Shown: piece after piece, positions 1 to 11,600 of the stretch
Layout of the letters: each line of letters begins with the position of its first letter
Position numbering within the stretch: the stretch's first letter is position 1
Assembly (NCBI GenBank): GCA_027972325.1
Contig: JAPMOS010000392.1
Location: forward strand, 1 to 21,526
Reading direction: 5' to 3'
DNA: 21,526 bases
DNA from: Paratrimastix pyriformis
Taxonomy: Eukaryota > Preaxostyla > Paratrimastigidae
The notes under the pieces: model-generated
Told to the model about the DNA's origin: nothing
Seen by the model: only the letters and a program-made list of their open reading frames with translations
Databases searched by the model: none
Translations under genes and position numbers: made by a program

Positions 1-3000
1 CGGCGGCCGAGGGTGCCCAGGCAGCGGCGAGCCTGGCCCAGGCGGAGCGTGCGCTGGCCTGGCTGCGGGAGGCCTGGCAGATGCAGGAGCTGGCCGGCGC
101 GGTGGAGCCGCCAAGCGGGCCGCCACCGACGGCGCGGAGGCCCTGCGGGAGGCGCGCGAGAGGCCGCCTGGAGCGGGCCGAGGGCGTCCGGCAGGCCGAG
201 GCGGCGGCTGCGGGCGGCTGCCGCGAGGCGCAGGCTGCCCTGAGCGGCCCAGGCCGAGGTGGCGGCGGCGCGGCAGCGCGAGGAGGCCGCGGCCGAGGCC
301 GAGGCGCTGGAGCTGAGGGCGGCCGAGGCCCCGAGCGCGGCCGCACCGACGACCCTGGTGAGCGCGGCGGGCGGGCAGGTGCTGGTGGTTGCCGAGATGA
401 CCACGGCGACCACCCGAGCGAGCCCGACGAGGCGGCCCAGGCGGCGGCCCAGGCGGCTGCGGCCCAGGCGGCGGGCCCTGAGCGCGGCCACGGCGCGGCT
501 GGCCGAGCTGGAGGGCGAGCTGCCGCGTGGCGGCCGAGGAGGCCGCGGCCGAGGCCCACGCGAGCCGGGTGGCTGCCCTGGCGGGCGAGCTGGCCCAGGC
601 CCAGGCGGCCCTGGAGGCCTCCAGGCGGGCGAGCGGGGCCTGCGGGCCGAGGTGAGCACGGCCGGCGGGCAGGCCGGCAGGCGGCCGGCGAGCTGGCCGC
701 CTGCGCCAAGGTGCAGGCCCAGAGCGAGCAGCTCGAGGGTGCCCTGGCGGCGGCCGAGGTGAGCGCCCAGCTGCGGGCGGCCCTGGCCGAGGCCCAGTCC
801 GAGGCGGCGCGTGCCCAGTCCGAGGCGGCGCGCCCAGTCCGAGGCGGCGCGTGCCCAGTCCGAGGCGGCGTGCCCAGTCCGAGGCGGCGTGCCCAGTCCG
901 AGGCGGCGGCGCAGGCCAAGGCGGCGGCCGAGGGTGCCCAGGCAGCGGCGAGCCTGGCCCAGGCGGAGCGTGCGCTGGCCTGGCTGCGGGAGGCCTGGCA
1001 GATGCAGGGCGAGGAGCTGGCCGGCGCGGTGGAGGCCGCCAAGCGGGCCGCCACCGACGAGGCGGAGGCCTGCGGGAGGCCCTGGCGCGAGAGCCAGGCC
1101 GCCCTGGAGCGGGCCGAGGGCGTCCGGCAGCCGAGGCGGCGGCTGCGCGGGCGGCTGCCGCGGAGGCGCAGGCTGCCTGAGCGCGGCCCAGGCCGAGGTG
1201 GCGGCGGCGCGGCAGCGCGAGGAGGCCGCGGCCGAGGCCGAGGCGGCGCTGAGCTGAGGGCGGCCGAGGAGGCCCCGAGCGCGGCCGCACCGACGACCCT
1301 GGTGAGCAGCGCGGCGGGCGGGCAGGTGCTGGTGGTTGCCGAGATGACCACGGCGACCACCCAGAGCGAGCCCGACGAGGCGGCCCAGGCGGCTGCGGCC
1401 CAGGCGGCTGCGGCCCAGGCGGCTGCGGCCCTGAGCGCGGCCACGGCGCGGCTGGCCGAGCTGGAGGGCGAGCTGGCCGCGGTGGGCGGCCGAGGAGGCC
1501 GCGGCCGAGGCCCACGCGAGCGGGTGGCTGCCCTGGCGGGCGAGCTGGCCCAGGCCCAGGCGGCCCTGGAGGCCTCCCAGGCGGGCGAGCGGGGCCTGCG
1601 GGCCGAGGTGAGCACGGCCACGCGGCGCGGGCGCAGGCCCGGCAGGCGGCCGGCGAGCTGGCCGCCTGCGCCAAGGGTGTGCAGGCCCAGAGCGAGCAGC
1701 TCGAGGGTGCCCTGGCGGCGGCCGAGTGCGCCCAGCTGCGGGCGGCCCTGGCCGAGGCCCAGTCCGAGGGGCGTGGCGCGTGCCCAGTCCGAGGCGGCGC
1801 GTGCCCAGTCCGAGGCGGCGCGTGCCCAGTCCGAGGCGGCGCGTGCCCAGTCCGAGGCGCAGGCGCAGGCGGCGGCGCAGGCCAAGGCGGCGGCCGAGGG
1901 TGCCCAGGCAGCGGCGAGCCTGGCCCAGGCGGAGCGTGCGCTGGCCGCGGGAGGCCTGGCAGATGCAGGGCGAGGAGCTGGCCGGCGCGGTGGAGGCCGC
2001 CAAGCGGGCCGCCACCGACGAGGCGGAGGCCCTGCGGGAGGCCCTGGCGCGAGAGCCAGGCCGCCCTGGAGCGGGCCGAGGGCGTCCGGCAGGCCGAGGC
2101 GGCGGCTGCGCGGGCGGCTGCCGCGGAGGCGCAGGCTGCCCTGAGCGCGGCCCAGGCCGAGGTGGCGGCGGCGCGAGGAGGCCGCGGCCGAGGCCGAGGC
2201 GGCGCTGGAGCTGAGGGCGGCCGAGGAGGCCCCCCTGAGCGCGGCCGCACCGACGACCCTGGTGAGCAGCGCGGCGGGCGGGCAGGTGCTGGTGGTTGCC
2301 GAGATGACCACGGCGACCACCCAGAGCGAGCCCGACGAGGCGGCCCAGGCGGCTGCGGCCCAGGCGGCTGCGGCCCAGGCGGCTGCGGCCCTGAGCGCGG
2401 CCACGGCGCGGCTGGCCGAGCTGGAGGGCGAGCTGGCCGCGGTGCGGGCGGCCGAGGAGGCCGCGGCCGAGGCCCACGCGAGCCGGGTGGCTGCCCTGGC
2501 GGGCGAGCTGGCCCAGGCCCAGGCGGCCCTGGAGGCCTCCCAGGCGGGCGAGCGGGGCCTGCGGGCCGAGGTGAGCACGGCCACGCGGCGCGGGCGCAGG
2601 CCCGGCAGGCGGCCGGCGAGCTGGCCGCCTGCGCCAAGGGTGTGCAGGCCCAGAGCGAGCAGCTCGAGGGTGCCCTGGCGGCGGCCGAGGTGAGTGCGCC
2701 CAGCTGCGGGCGGCCCTGGCCGAGGCCCAGTCCGAGGCGGCGTGCCCAGTCCGAGGCGGCGCGTGCCCAGTCCGAGGCGGCGCGTGCCCAGTCCGAGGCG
2801 GCGCGTGCCCAGTCCGAGGCGGCGCGTGCCCAGTCCGAGGCGCAGGCGCAGGCGGCGGCGCAGGCCAAGGCGGCGGCCGAGGGTGCCCAGGCAGCGGCGA
2901 GCCTGGCCCAGGCGGAGCGTGCGCTGGCCTGGCTGCGGGAGGCCTGGCAGATGCAGGGCGAGAGCTGGCCGGCGCGGTGGAGGCCGCCAAGCGGGCCGCC

Positions 3001-5673
3001 ACCGACGAGGCGAGGCCTGCGGAGGCCCTGGCGCGAGAGCCAGGCCGCCCTGGAGCGGGCCGAGGGCGTCCGGCAGGCCGAGGCGGCGGCTGCGCGGGCG
3101 GCTGCCGCGGAGGCGCAGGCTGCCCTGAGCGCGGCCCAGGCCGAGGTGGCGGCGGCGCGGCAGCGCGAGGCCGCGGCCGAGGCCGCGGCGGCCGAGAGGC
3201 CCCCGAGCGCGGCCGCACCGACGACCCTGGTGAGCAGCGCGGCGGGCGGGCAGGTGCTGGTGGTTGCCGAGATGACCACGGCGACCACCCAGAGCGAGCC
3301 CGACGAGGCGGCCCAGGCGGCTGCGGCCCAGGCGGCTGCGGCCCAGGCGGCTGCGGCCCTGAGCGCGGCCACGGCGCGGCTGGCCGAGCTGGAGGGCGAG
3401 CTGGCCGCGGTGCGGGCGGCCGAGGCCGCGGCCGAGGCCCACGCGAGCCGGGTGGCTGCCCTGGCGGGCGAGGCCAGGCCCAGGCGGCCCTGGAGGCCTC
3501 CCAGGCGGGCGAGCGGGGCCTGCGGGCCGAGGTGAGCACGGCCACGCGGCGCGGGCGCAGGCCCGGCAGGCGGCCGGCGAGCTGGCCGCCTGCGCCAAGG
3601 GTGCAGGCCCAGAGCGAGCAGCTCGAGGGTGCCCTGGCGGCGGCCGAGGGTGAGTGCGCCCAGCTGCGGGCGGCCCTGGCCGAGGCCCAGTCCGAGGCGG
3701 CGCGTGCCCAGTCCGAGGCGGCGCGTGCCCAGTCCGAGGCGGCGCGTGCCCAGTCCGAGGCGGCGCGTGCCCAGTCCGAGGCGGCGCGTGCCCAGTCCGA
3801 GGCGCAGGCGCGGCGGCGCAGGCCAAGGCGGCGGCCGAGGGTGCCCAGGCAGCGGCGAGCCTGGCCCAGGCGGAGCGTGCGCTGGCCTGGCTGCGGGAGG
3901 CCTGGCAGATGCAGGGCGAGGAGCTGGCCGGCGCGGTGGAGGCCGCCAAGCGGGCCGCCACCGACGAGGCGGAGGCCCTGCGGGAGGCCCTGGCGCGCGA
4001 GCCAGGCCGCCCTGGAGCGGGCCGAGGGCGTCCGGCAGGCCGAGGCGGCGGCTGCGCGGGCGGCTGCCGCGGAGGCGCAGGCTGCCCTGAGCGCGGCCCA
4101 GGCCGAGGTGGCGGCGGCGCGGCAGCGCGAGAGGCCGCGGCCGAGGCCGAGGCGGCGCTGGAGCTGAGGGCGGCCGAGGAGGCCCCCCTGAGCGCGGCCG
4201 CACCGACGACCCTGGTGAGCAGCGCGGCGGGCGGGCAGGTGCTGGTGGTTGCCGAGATGACCACGGCGACCACCCAGAGCGAGCCCGACGAGGCGGCCCA
4301 GGCGGCTGCGGCCCAGGCGGCTGCGGCCCAGGCGGCTGCGGCCCTGAGCGCGGCCACGGCGCGGCTGGCCGAGCTGGAGGGCGAGCTGGCCGCGGTGCGG
4401 GCGGCCGAGGAGGCCGCGGCCGAGCCCACGCGAGCCGGGTGGCTGCCCTGGCGGGCGAGCTGGCCCAGGCCCAGGCGGCCCTGGAGGCCTCCCAGGCGGG
4501 CGAGCGGGGCCTGCGGGCCGAGGTGAGCACGGCCACGCGGCGCGGGGCGGCCAGGCGGCCGGCGAGCTGGCCGCCTGCGCCAAGGGTGTGCAGGCCCAGA
4601 GCGAGCAGCTCGAGGGTGCCCTGGCGGCGGCCGAGGGTGAGTGCGCCCAGCTGCGGGCGGCCCTGGCCGAGGCCCAGTCCGAGGCGGCGCGTGCCAGTCC
4701 GAGGCGGCGCGTGCCCAGTCCGAGGCGGCGCCCAGTCCGAGGCGGCGCGTGCCCAGTCCGAGGCGGCGCGTGCCCAGTCCGAGGCGCAGGCGCAGGCGGC
4801 GGCGCAGGCCAAGGCGGCGGCCGAGGGTGCCCAGGCAGCGGCGAGCCTGGCCCAGGCGGAGCGTGCGCTGGCCTGGCTGCGGGAGGCCTGGCAGATGCAG
4901 GGCGAGGAGCTGGCCGGCGCGGTGGAGGCCGCCAAGCGGGCCGCCACCGACGAGGCGGAGGCCCTGCGGGAGGCCCTGGCGCGCGAGCCAGGCCGCCCTG
5001 GAGCGGGCCGAGGGCGTCCGGCAGGCCGAGGCGGCGGCTGCGCGGGCGGCTGCCGCGGAGGCGCAGGCTGCCCTGAGCGCGGCCCAGGCCGAGGTGGCGG
5101 CGGCGCGGCAGCGCGAGGAGGCCGCGGCCGAGGCCGAGGCGGCGCTGGAGCTGAGGGCGGCCGAGGAGGCCCCCCTGAGCGCGGCCGCACCGACGACCCT
5201 GGTGAGCAGCGCGGCGGGCGGGCAGGTGCTGGTGGTTGCCGAGATGACCACGGCGACCACCCAGAGCGAGCCCGACGAGGCGGCCCAGGCGGCTGCGGCC
5301 CAGGCGGCTGCGGCCCAGGCGGCTGCGGCCCTGAGCGCGGCCACGGCGCGGCTGGCCGAGCTGGAGGGCGAGCTGGCCGCGGTGCGGGCGGCCGAGGAGG
5401 CCGCGGCCGAGGCCCACGCGAGCCGGGTGGCTGCCCTGGCGGGCGAGCTGGCCCAGGCCCAGGCGGCCCTGGAGGCCTCCCAGGCGGGCGAGCGGGGCCT
5501 GCGGGCCGAGGTGAGCACGGCCACGCGGCGCGGGGCGCAGGCCCGGCAGGCGGCCGGCGAGCTGGCCGCCTGCGCCAAGGTGTGCAGGCCCAGAGCGAGC
5601 AGCTCGAGGGTGCCCTGGCGGCGGCCGAGGGTGAGTGCGCCCAGCTGCGGGCGGCCCCAGTCCGAGGCGGCGT
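1..5673 (+). other. Left zone of dense small deletions in array 1
   Basis: Units 1 to 6 are 920-986 bp long although most have the usual five or six AQSEA copies; the shortfall is many 1-11 base losses. Typical losses are gcgcgc to gcgc, ggtgtgc to ggtgc, gaggag to gag and ccccc to ccc. A few insertions or substitution-like changes occur (for example near 1770). No frame stays on the consensus for a whole unit here. I infer poor consensus quality near a contig end. Confidence 0.7.
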
Positions 5674-8600
5674 GCCCAGTCCGAGGCGGCGCGTGCCCAG
5701 TCCGAGGCGGCGCGTGCCCAGTCCGAGGCGGCGCGTGCCCAGTCCGAGGCGGCGCGTGCCCAGTCCGAGGCGCAGGCGCAGGCGGCGGCGCAGGCCAAGG
5801 CGGCGGCCGAGGGTGCCCAGGCAGCGGCGAGCCTGGCCCAGGCGGAGCGTGCGCTGGCCTGGCTGCGGGAGGCCTGGCAGATGCAGGGCGAGGAGCTGGC
5901 CGGCGCGGTGGAGGCCGCCAAGCGGGCCGCCACCGACGAGGCGGAGGCCCTGCGGGAGGCCCTGGCGCGCGAGAGCCAGGCCGCCCTGGAGCGGGCCGAG
6001 GGCGTCCGGCAGGCCGAGGCGGCGGCTGCGCGGGCGGCTGCCGCGGAGGCGCAGGCTGCCCTGAGCGCGGCCCAGGCCGAGGTGGCGGCGGCGCGGCAGC
6101 GCGAGGAGGCCGCGGCCGAGGCCGAGGCGGCGCTGGAGCTGAGGGCGGCCGAGGAGGCCCCCCTGAGCGCGGCCGCACCGACGACCCTGGTGAGCAGCGC
6201 GGCGGGCGGGCAGGTGCTGGTGGTTGCCGAGATGACCACGGCGACCACCCAGAGCGAGCCCGACGAGGCGGCCCAGGCGGCTGCGGCCCAGGCGGCTGCG
6301 GCCCAGGCGGCTGCGGCCCTGAGCGCGGCCACGGCGCGGCTGGCCGAGCTGGAGGGCGAGCTGGCCGCGGTGCGGGCGGCCGAGGAGGCCGCGGCCGAGG
6401 CCCACGCGAGCCGGGTGGCTGCCCTGGCGGGCGAGCTGGCCCAGGCCCAGGCGGCCCTGGAGGCCTCCCAGGCGGGCGAGCGGGGCCTGCGGGCCGAGGT
6501 GAGCACGGCCACGCGGCGCGGGGCGCAGGCCCGGCAGGCGGCCGGCGAGCTGGCCGCCTGCGCCAAGGGTGTGCAGGCCCAGAGCGAGCAGCTCGAGGGT
6601 GCCCTGGCGGCGGCCGAGGGTGAGTGCGCCCAGCTGCGGGCGGCCCTGGCCGAGGCCCAGTCCGAGGCGGCGCGTGCCCAGTCCGAGGCGGCGCGTGCCC
6701 AGTCCGAGGCGGCGCGTGCCCAGTCCGAGGCGGCGCGTGCCCAGTCCGAGGCGGCGCAGGCGCAGGCGGCGCAGGCCAAGGCGGCGGCCGAGGGTGCCCA
6801 GGCAGCGGCGAGCCTGGCCCAGGCGGAGCGTGCGCTGGCCTGGCTGCGGGAGGCCTGGCAGATGCAGGGCGAGGAGCTGGCCGGCGCGGTGGAGGCCGCC
6901 AAGCGGGCCGCCACCGACGAGGCGGAGGCCCTGCGGGAGGCCCTGGCGCGCGAGCCAGGCCGCCCTGGAGCGGGCCGAGGGCGTCCGGCAGGCCGAGGCG
7001 GCGGCTGCGCGGGCGGCTGCCGCGGAGGCGCAGGCTGCCCTGAGCGCGGCCCAGGCCGAGGTGGCGGCGGCGCGGCAGCGCGAGGAGGCCGCGGCCGAGG
7101 CCGAGGCGGCGCTGGAGCTGAGGGCGGCCGAGGAGGCCCCCCTGAGCGCGGCCGCACCGACGACCCTGGTGAGCAGCGCGGCGGGCGGGCAGGTGCTGGT
7201 GGTTGCCGAGATGACCACGGCGACCACCCAGAGCGAGCCCGACGAGGCGGCCCAGGCGGCTGCGGCCCAGGCGGCTGCGGCCCAGGCGGCTGCGGCCCTG
7301 AGCGCGGCCACGGCGCGGCTGGCCGAGCTGGAGGGCGAGCTGGCCGCGGTGCGGGCGGCCGAGGAGGCCGCGGCCGAGGCCCACGCGAGCGGGTGGCTGC
7401 CCTGGCGGGCGAGCTGGCCCAGGCCCAGGCGGCCCTGGAGGCCTCCCAGGCGGGCGAGCGGGGCCTGCGGGCCGAGGTGAGCACGGCCACGCGGCGCGGG
7501 GCGCAGGCCCGGCAGGCGGCCGGCGAGCTGGCCGCCTGCGCCAAGGGTGTGCAGGCCCAGAGCGAGCAGCTCGAGGGTGCCCTGGCGGCGGCCGAGGGTG
7601 AGTGCGCCCAGCTGCGGGCGGCCCTGGCCGAGGCCCAGTCCGAGGCGGCGCGTGCCCAGTCCGAGGCGGCGCGTGCCCAGTCCGAGGCGGCGCGTGCCCA
7701 GTCCGAGGCGGCGCGTGCCCAGTCCGAGGCGGCGCGTGCCCAGTCCGAGGCGCAGGCGCAGGCGGCGGCGCAGGCCAAGGCGGCGGCCGAGGGTGCCCAG
7801 GCAGCGGCGAGCCTGGCCCAGGCGGAGCGTGCGCTGGCCTGGCTGCGGGAGGCCTGGCAGATGCAGGGCGAGGAGCTGGCCGGCGCGGTGGAGGCCGCCA
7901 AGCGGGCCGCCACCGACGAGGCGGAGGCCCTGCGGGAGGCCCTGGCGCGCGAGAGCCAGGCCGCCCTGGAGCGGGCCGAGGGCGTCCGGCAGGCCGAGGC
8001 GGCGGCTGCGCGGGCGGCTGCCGCGGAGGCGCAGGCTGCCCTGAGCGCGGCCCAGGCCGAGGTGGCGGCGGCGCGGCAGCGCGAGGAGGCCGCGGCCGAG
8101 GCCGAGGCGGCGCTGGAGCTGAGGGCGGCCGAGGAGGCCCCCCTGAGCGCGGCCGCACCGACGACCCTGGTGAGCAGCGCGGCGGGCGGGCAGGTGCTGG
8201 TGGTTGCCGAGATGACCACGGCGACCACCCAGAGCGAGCCCGACGAGGCGGCCCAGGCGGCTGCGGCCCAGGCGGCTGCGGCCCAGGCGGCTGCGGCCCT
8301 GAGCGCGGCCACGGCGCGGCTGGCCGAGCTGGAGGGCGAGCTGGCCGCGGTGCGGGCGGCCGAGGAGGCCGCGGCCGAGGCCCACGCGAGCCGGGTGGCT
8401 GCCCTGGCGGGCGAGCTGGCCCAGGCCCAGGCGGCCCTGGAGGCCTCCCAGGCGGGCGAGCGGGGCCTGCGGGCCGAGGTGAGCACGGCCACGCGGCGCG
8501 GGGCGCAGGCCCGGCAGGCGGCCGGCGAGCTGGCCGCCTGCGCCAAGGGTGTGCAGGCCCAGAGCGAGCAGCTCGAGGGTGCCCTGGCGGCGGCCGAGGG

Positions 8601-11600
8601 TGAGTGCGCCCAGCTGCGGGCGGCCCTGGCCGAGGCCCAGTCCGAGGCGGCGCGTGCCCAGTCCGAGGCGGCGCGTGCCCAGTCCGAGGCGGCGCGTGCC
8701 CAGTCCGAGGCGGCGCGTGCCCAGTCCGAGGCGGCGCGTGCCCAGTCCGAGGCGCAGGCGCAGGCGGCGGCGCAGGCCAAGGCGGCGGCCGAGGGTGCCC
8801 AGGCAGCGGCGAGCCTGGCCCAGGCGGAGCGTGCGCTGGCCTGGCTGCGGGAGGCCTGGCAGATGCAGGGCGAGGAGCTGGCCGGCGCGGTGGAGGCCGC
8901 CAAGCGGGCCGCCACCGACGAGGCGGAGGCCCTGCGGGAGGCCCTGGCGCGCGAGAGCCAGGCCGCCCTGGAGCGGGCCGAGGGCGTCCGGCAGGCCGAG
9001 GCGGCGGCTGCGCGGGCGGCTGCCGCGGAGGCGCAGGCTGCCCTGAGCGCGGCCCAGGCCGAGGTGGCGGCGGCGCGGCAGCGCGAGGAGGCCGCGGCCG
9101 AGGCCGAGGCGGCGCTGGAGCTGAGGGCGGCCGAGGAGGCCCCCCTGAGCGCGGCCGCACCGACGACCCTGGTGAGCAGCGCGGCGGGCGGGCAGGTGCT
9201 GGTGGTTGCCGAGATGACCACGGCGACCACCCAGAGCGAGCCCGACGAGGCGGCCCAGGCGGCTGCGGCCCAGGCGGCTGCGGCCCAGGCGGCTGCGGCC
9301 CTGAGCGCGGCCACGGCGCGGCTGGCCGAGCTGGAGGGCGAGCTGGCCGCGGTGCGGGCGGCCGAGGAGGCCGCGGCCGAGGCCCACGCGAGCCGGGTGG
9401 CTGCCCTGGCGGGCGAGCTGGCCCAGGCCCAGGCGGCCCTGGAGGCCTCCCAGGCGGGCGAGCGGGGCCTGCGGGCCGAGGTGAGCACGGCCACGCGGCG
9501 CGGGGCGCAGGCCCGGCAGGCGGCCGGCGAGCTGGCCGCCTGCGCCAAGGGTGTGCAGGCCCAGAGCGAGCAGCTCGAGGGTGCCCTGGCGGCGGCCGAG
9601 GGTGAGTGCGCCCAGCTGCGGGCGGCCCTGGCCGAGGCCCAGTCCGAGGCGGCGCGTGCCCAGTCCGAGGCGGCGCGTGCCCAGTCCGAGGCGGCGCGTG
9701 CCCAGTCCGAGGCGGCGCGTGCCCAGTCCGAGGCGGCGCGTGCCCAGTCCGAGGCGCAGGCGCAGGCGGCGGCGCAGGCCAAGGCGGCGGCCGAGGGTGC
9801 CCAGGCAGCGGCGAGCCTGGCCCAGGCGGAGCGTGCGCTGGCCTGGCTGCGGGAGGCCTGGCAGATGCAGGGCGAGGAGCTGGCCGGCGCGGTGGAGGCC
9901 GCCAAGCGGGCCGCCACCGACGAGGCGGAGGCCCTGCGGGAGGCCCTGGCGCGCGAGAGCCAGGCCGCCCTGGAGCGGGCCGAGGGCGTCCGGCAGGCCG
10001 AGGCGGCGGCTGCGCGGGCGGCTGCCGCGGAGGCGCAGGCTGCCCTGAGCGCGGCCCAGGCCGAGGTGGCGGCGGCGCGGCAGCGCGAGGAGGCCGCGGC
10101 CGAGGCCGAGGCGGCGCTGGAGCTGAGGGCGGCCGAGGAGGCCCCCCTGAGCGCGGCCGCACCGACGACCCTGGTGAGCAGCGCGGCGGGCGGGCAGGTG
10201 CTGGTGGTTGCCGAGATGACCACGGCGACCACCCAGAGCGAGCCCGAGGCGGCCCAGGCGGCTGCGGCCCAGGCGGCTGCGGCCCAGGCGGCTGCGGCCC
10301 AGGCGGCTGCGGCCCTGAGCGCGGCCACGGCGCGGCTGGCCGAGCTGGAGGGCGAGCTGGCCGCGGTGCGGGCGGCCGAGGAGGCCGCGGCCGAGCCCAC
10401 GCGAGCCGGGTGGCTGCCCTGGCGGGCGAGCTGGCCCAGGCCCAGGCGGCCCTGGAGGCCTCCCAGGCGGGCGAGCGGGGCCTGCGGGCCGAGGTGAGCA
10501 CGGCCACGCGGCGCGGGGCGCAGGCCCGGCAGGCGGCCGGCGAGCTGGCCGCCTGCGCCAAGGGTGTGCAGGCCCAGAGCGAGCAGCTCGAGGGTGCCCT
10601 GGCGGCGGCCGAGGGTGAGTGCGCCCAGCTGCGGGCGGCCCTGGCCGAGGCCCAGTCCGAGGCGGCGCGTGCCCAGTCCGAGGCGCAGGCGCAGGCGGCG
10701 GCGCAGGCCAAGGCGGCGGCCGAGGGTGCCCAGGCAGCGGCGAGCCTGGCCCAGGCGGAGCGTGCGCTGGCCTGGCTGCGGGAGGCCTGGCAGATGCAGG
10801 GCGAGGAGCTGGCCGGCGCGGTGGAGGCCGCCAAGCGGGCCGCCACCGACGAGGCGGAGGCCCTGCGGGAGGCCCTGGCGCGCGAGAGCCAGGCCGCCCT
10901 GGAGCGGGCCGAGGGCGTCCGGCAGGCCGAGGCGGCGGCTGCGCGGGCGGCTGCCGCGGAGGCGCAGGCTGCCCTGAGCGCGGCCCAGGCCGAGGTGGCG
11001 GCGGCGCGGCAGCGCGAGGAGGCCGCGGCCGAGGCCGAGGCGGCGCTGGAGCTGAGGGCGGCCGAGGAGGCCCCCCTGAGCGCGGCCGCACCGACGACCC
11101 TGGTGAGCAGCGCGGCGGGCGGGCAGGTGCTGGTGGTTGCCGAGATGACCACGGCGACCACCCAGAGCGAGCCCGACGAGGCGGCCCAGGCGGCTGCGGC
11201 CCAGGCGGCTGCGGCCCAGGCGGCTGCGGCCCTGAGCGCGGCCACGGCGCGGCTGGCCGAGCTGGAGGGCGAGCTGGCCGCGGTGCGGGCGGCCGAGGAG
11301 GCCGCGGCCGAGGCCCACGCGAGCGGGTGGCTGCCCTGGCGGGCGAGCTGGCCCAGGCCCAGGCGGCCCTGGAGGCCTCCCAGGCGGGCGAGCGGGGCCT
11401 GCGGGCCGAGGTGAGCACGGCCACGCGGCGCGGGGCGCAGGCCCGGCAGGCGGCCGGCGAGCTGGCCGCCTGCGCCAAGGGTGTGCAGGCCCAGAGCGAG
11501 CAGCTCGAGGGTGCCCTGGCGGCGGCCGAGGGTGAGTGCGCCCAGCTGCGGGCGGCCCTGGCCGAGGCCCAGTCCGAGGCGGCGCGTGCCCAGTCCGAGG

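Noticed and set aside
7547-8044. Arg/Ser/Pro-rich frame with repeated VPSPRRR, resembling an SR-type or protamine-like protein
   Set aside because: It is the shifted reading of the AQSEAAR minisatellite and its neighbours. It starts at a non-ATG codon, ends at a recurrent out-of-frame TGA, and reappears in every unit as a shadow.
8171-8200. G-quadruplex candidate at the ggcgggcgggcagg stretch in each unit
   Set aside because: Only two runs of three G are close together, so the usual four-run pattern is not met.
7602-8603. Gly/Arg/Pro-rich frame with GPGGC repeats, collagen- or keratin-associated-like
   Set aside because: Third-frame shadow of the coil-coding frame, opened by lack of A/T. 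It has no ATG and is cut once per unit by the same TGA in ggtgagtgc.
8635-8754. CRISPR-like array from the 21-bp repeats
   Set aside because: The copies are contiguous with no spacers, codon-phased, and embedded in coding sequence; no cas gene is present.
7780-8781. The 334-residue unit as a threefold multiple of the 106-residue unit
   Set aside because: 334 is not three times 106, and only one LAWLRE-x-WQM module is found per large unit. Other segments show no convincing similarity beyond composition.
9478-9612. Splice-donor-like gtgagc/gtgagt motifs, three per 1002-bp unit (LVSS, EVSTA and EGECAQ contexts)
   Set aside because: Reading through them keeps one open frame with coil-like peptide on both sides, and unit lengths are multiples of three. 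Introns are not needed, though minor splicing cannot be excluded in a eukaryote.
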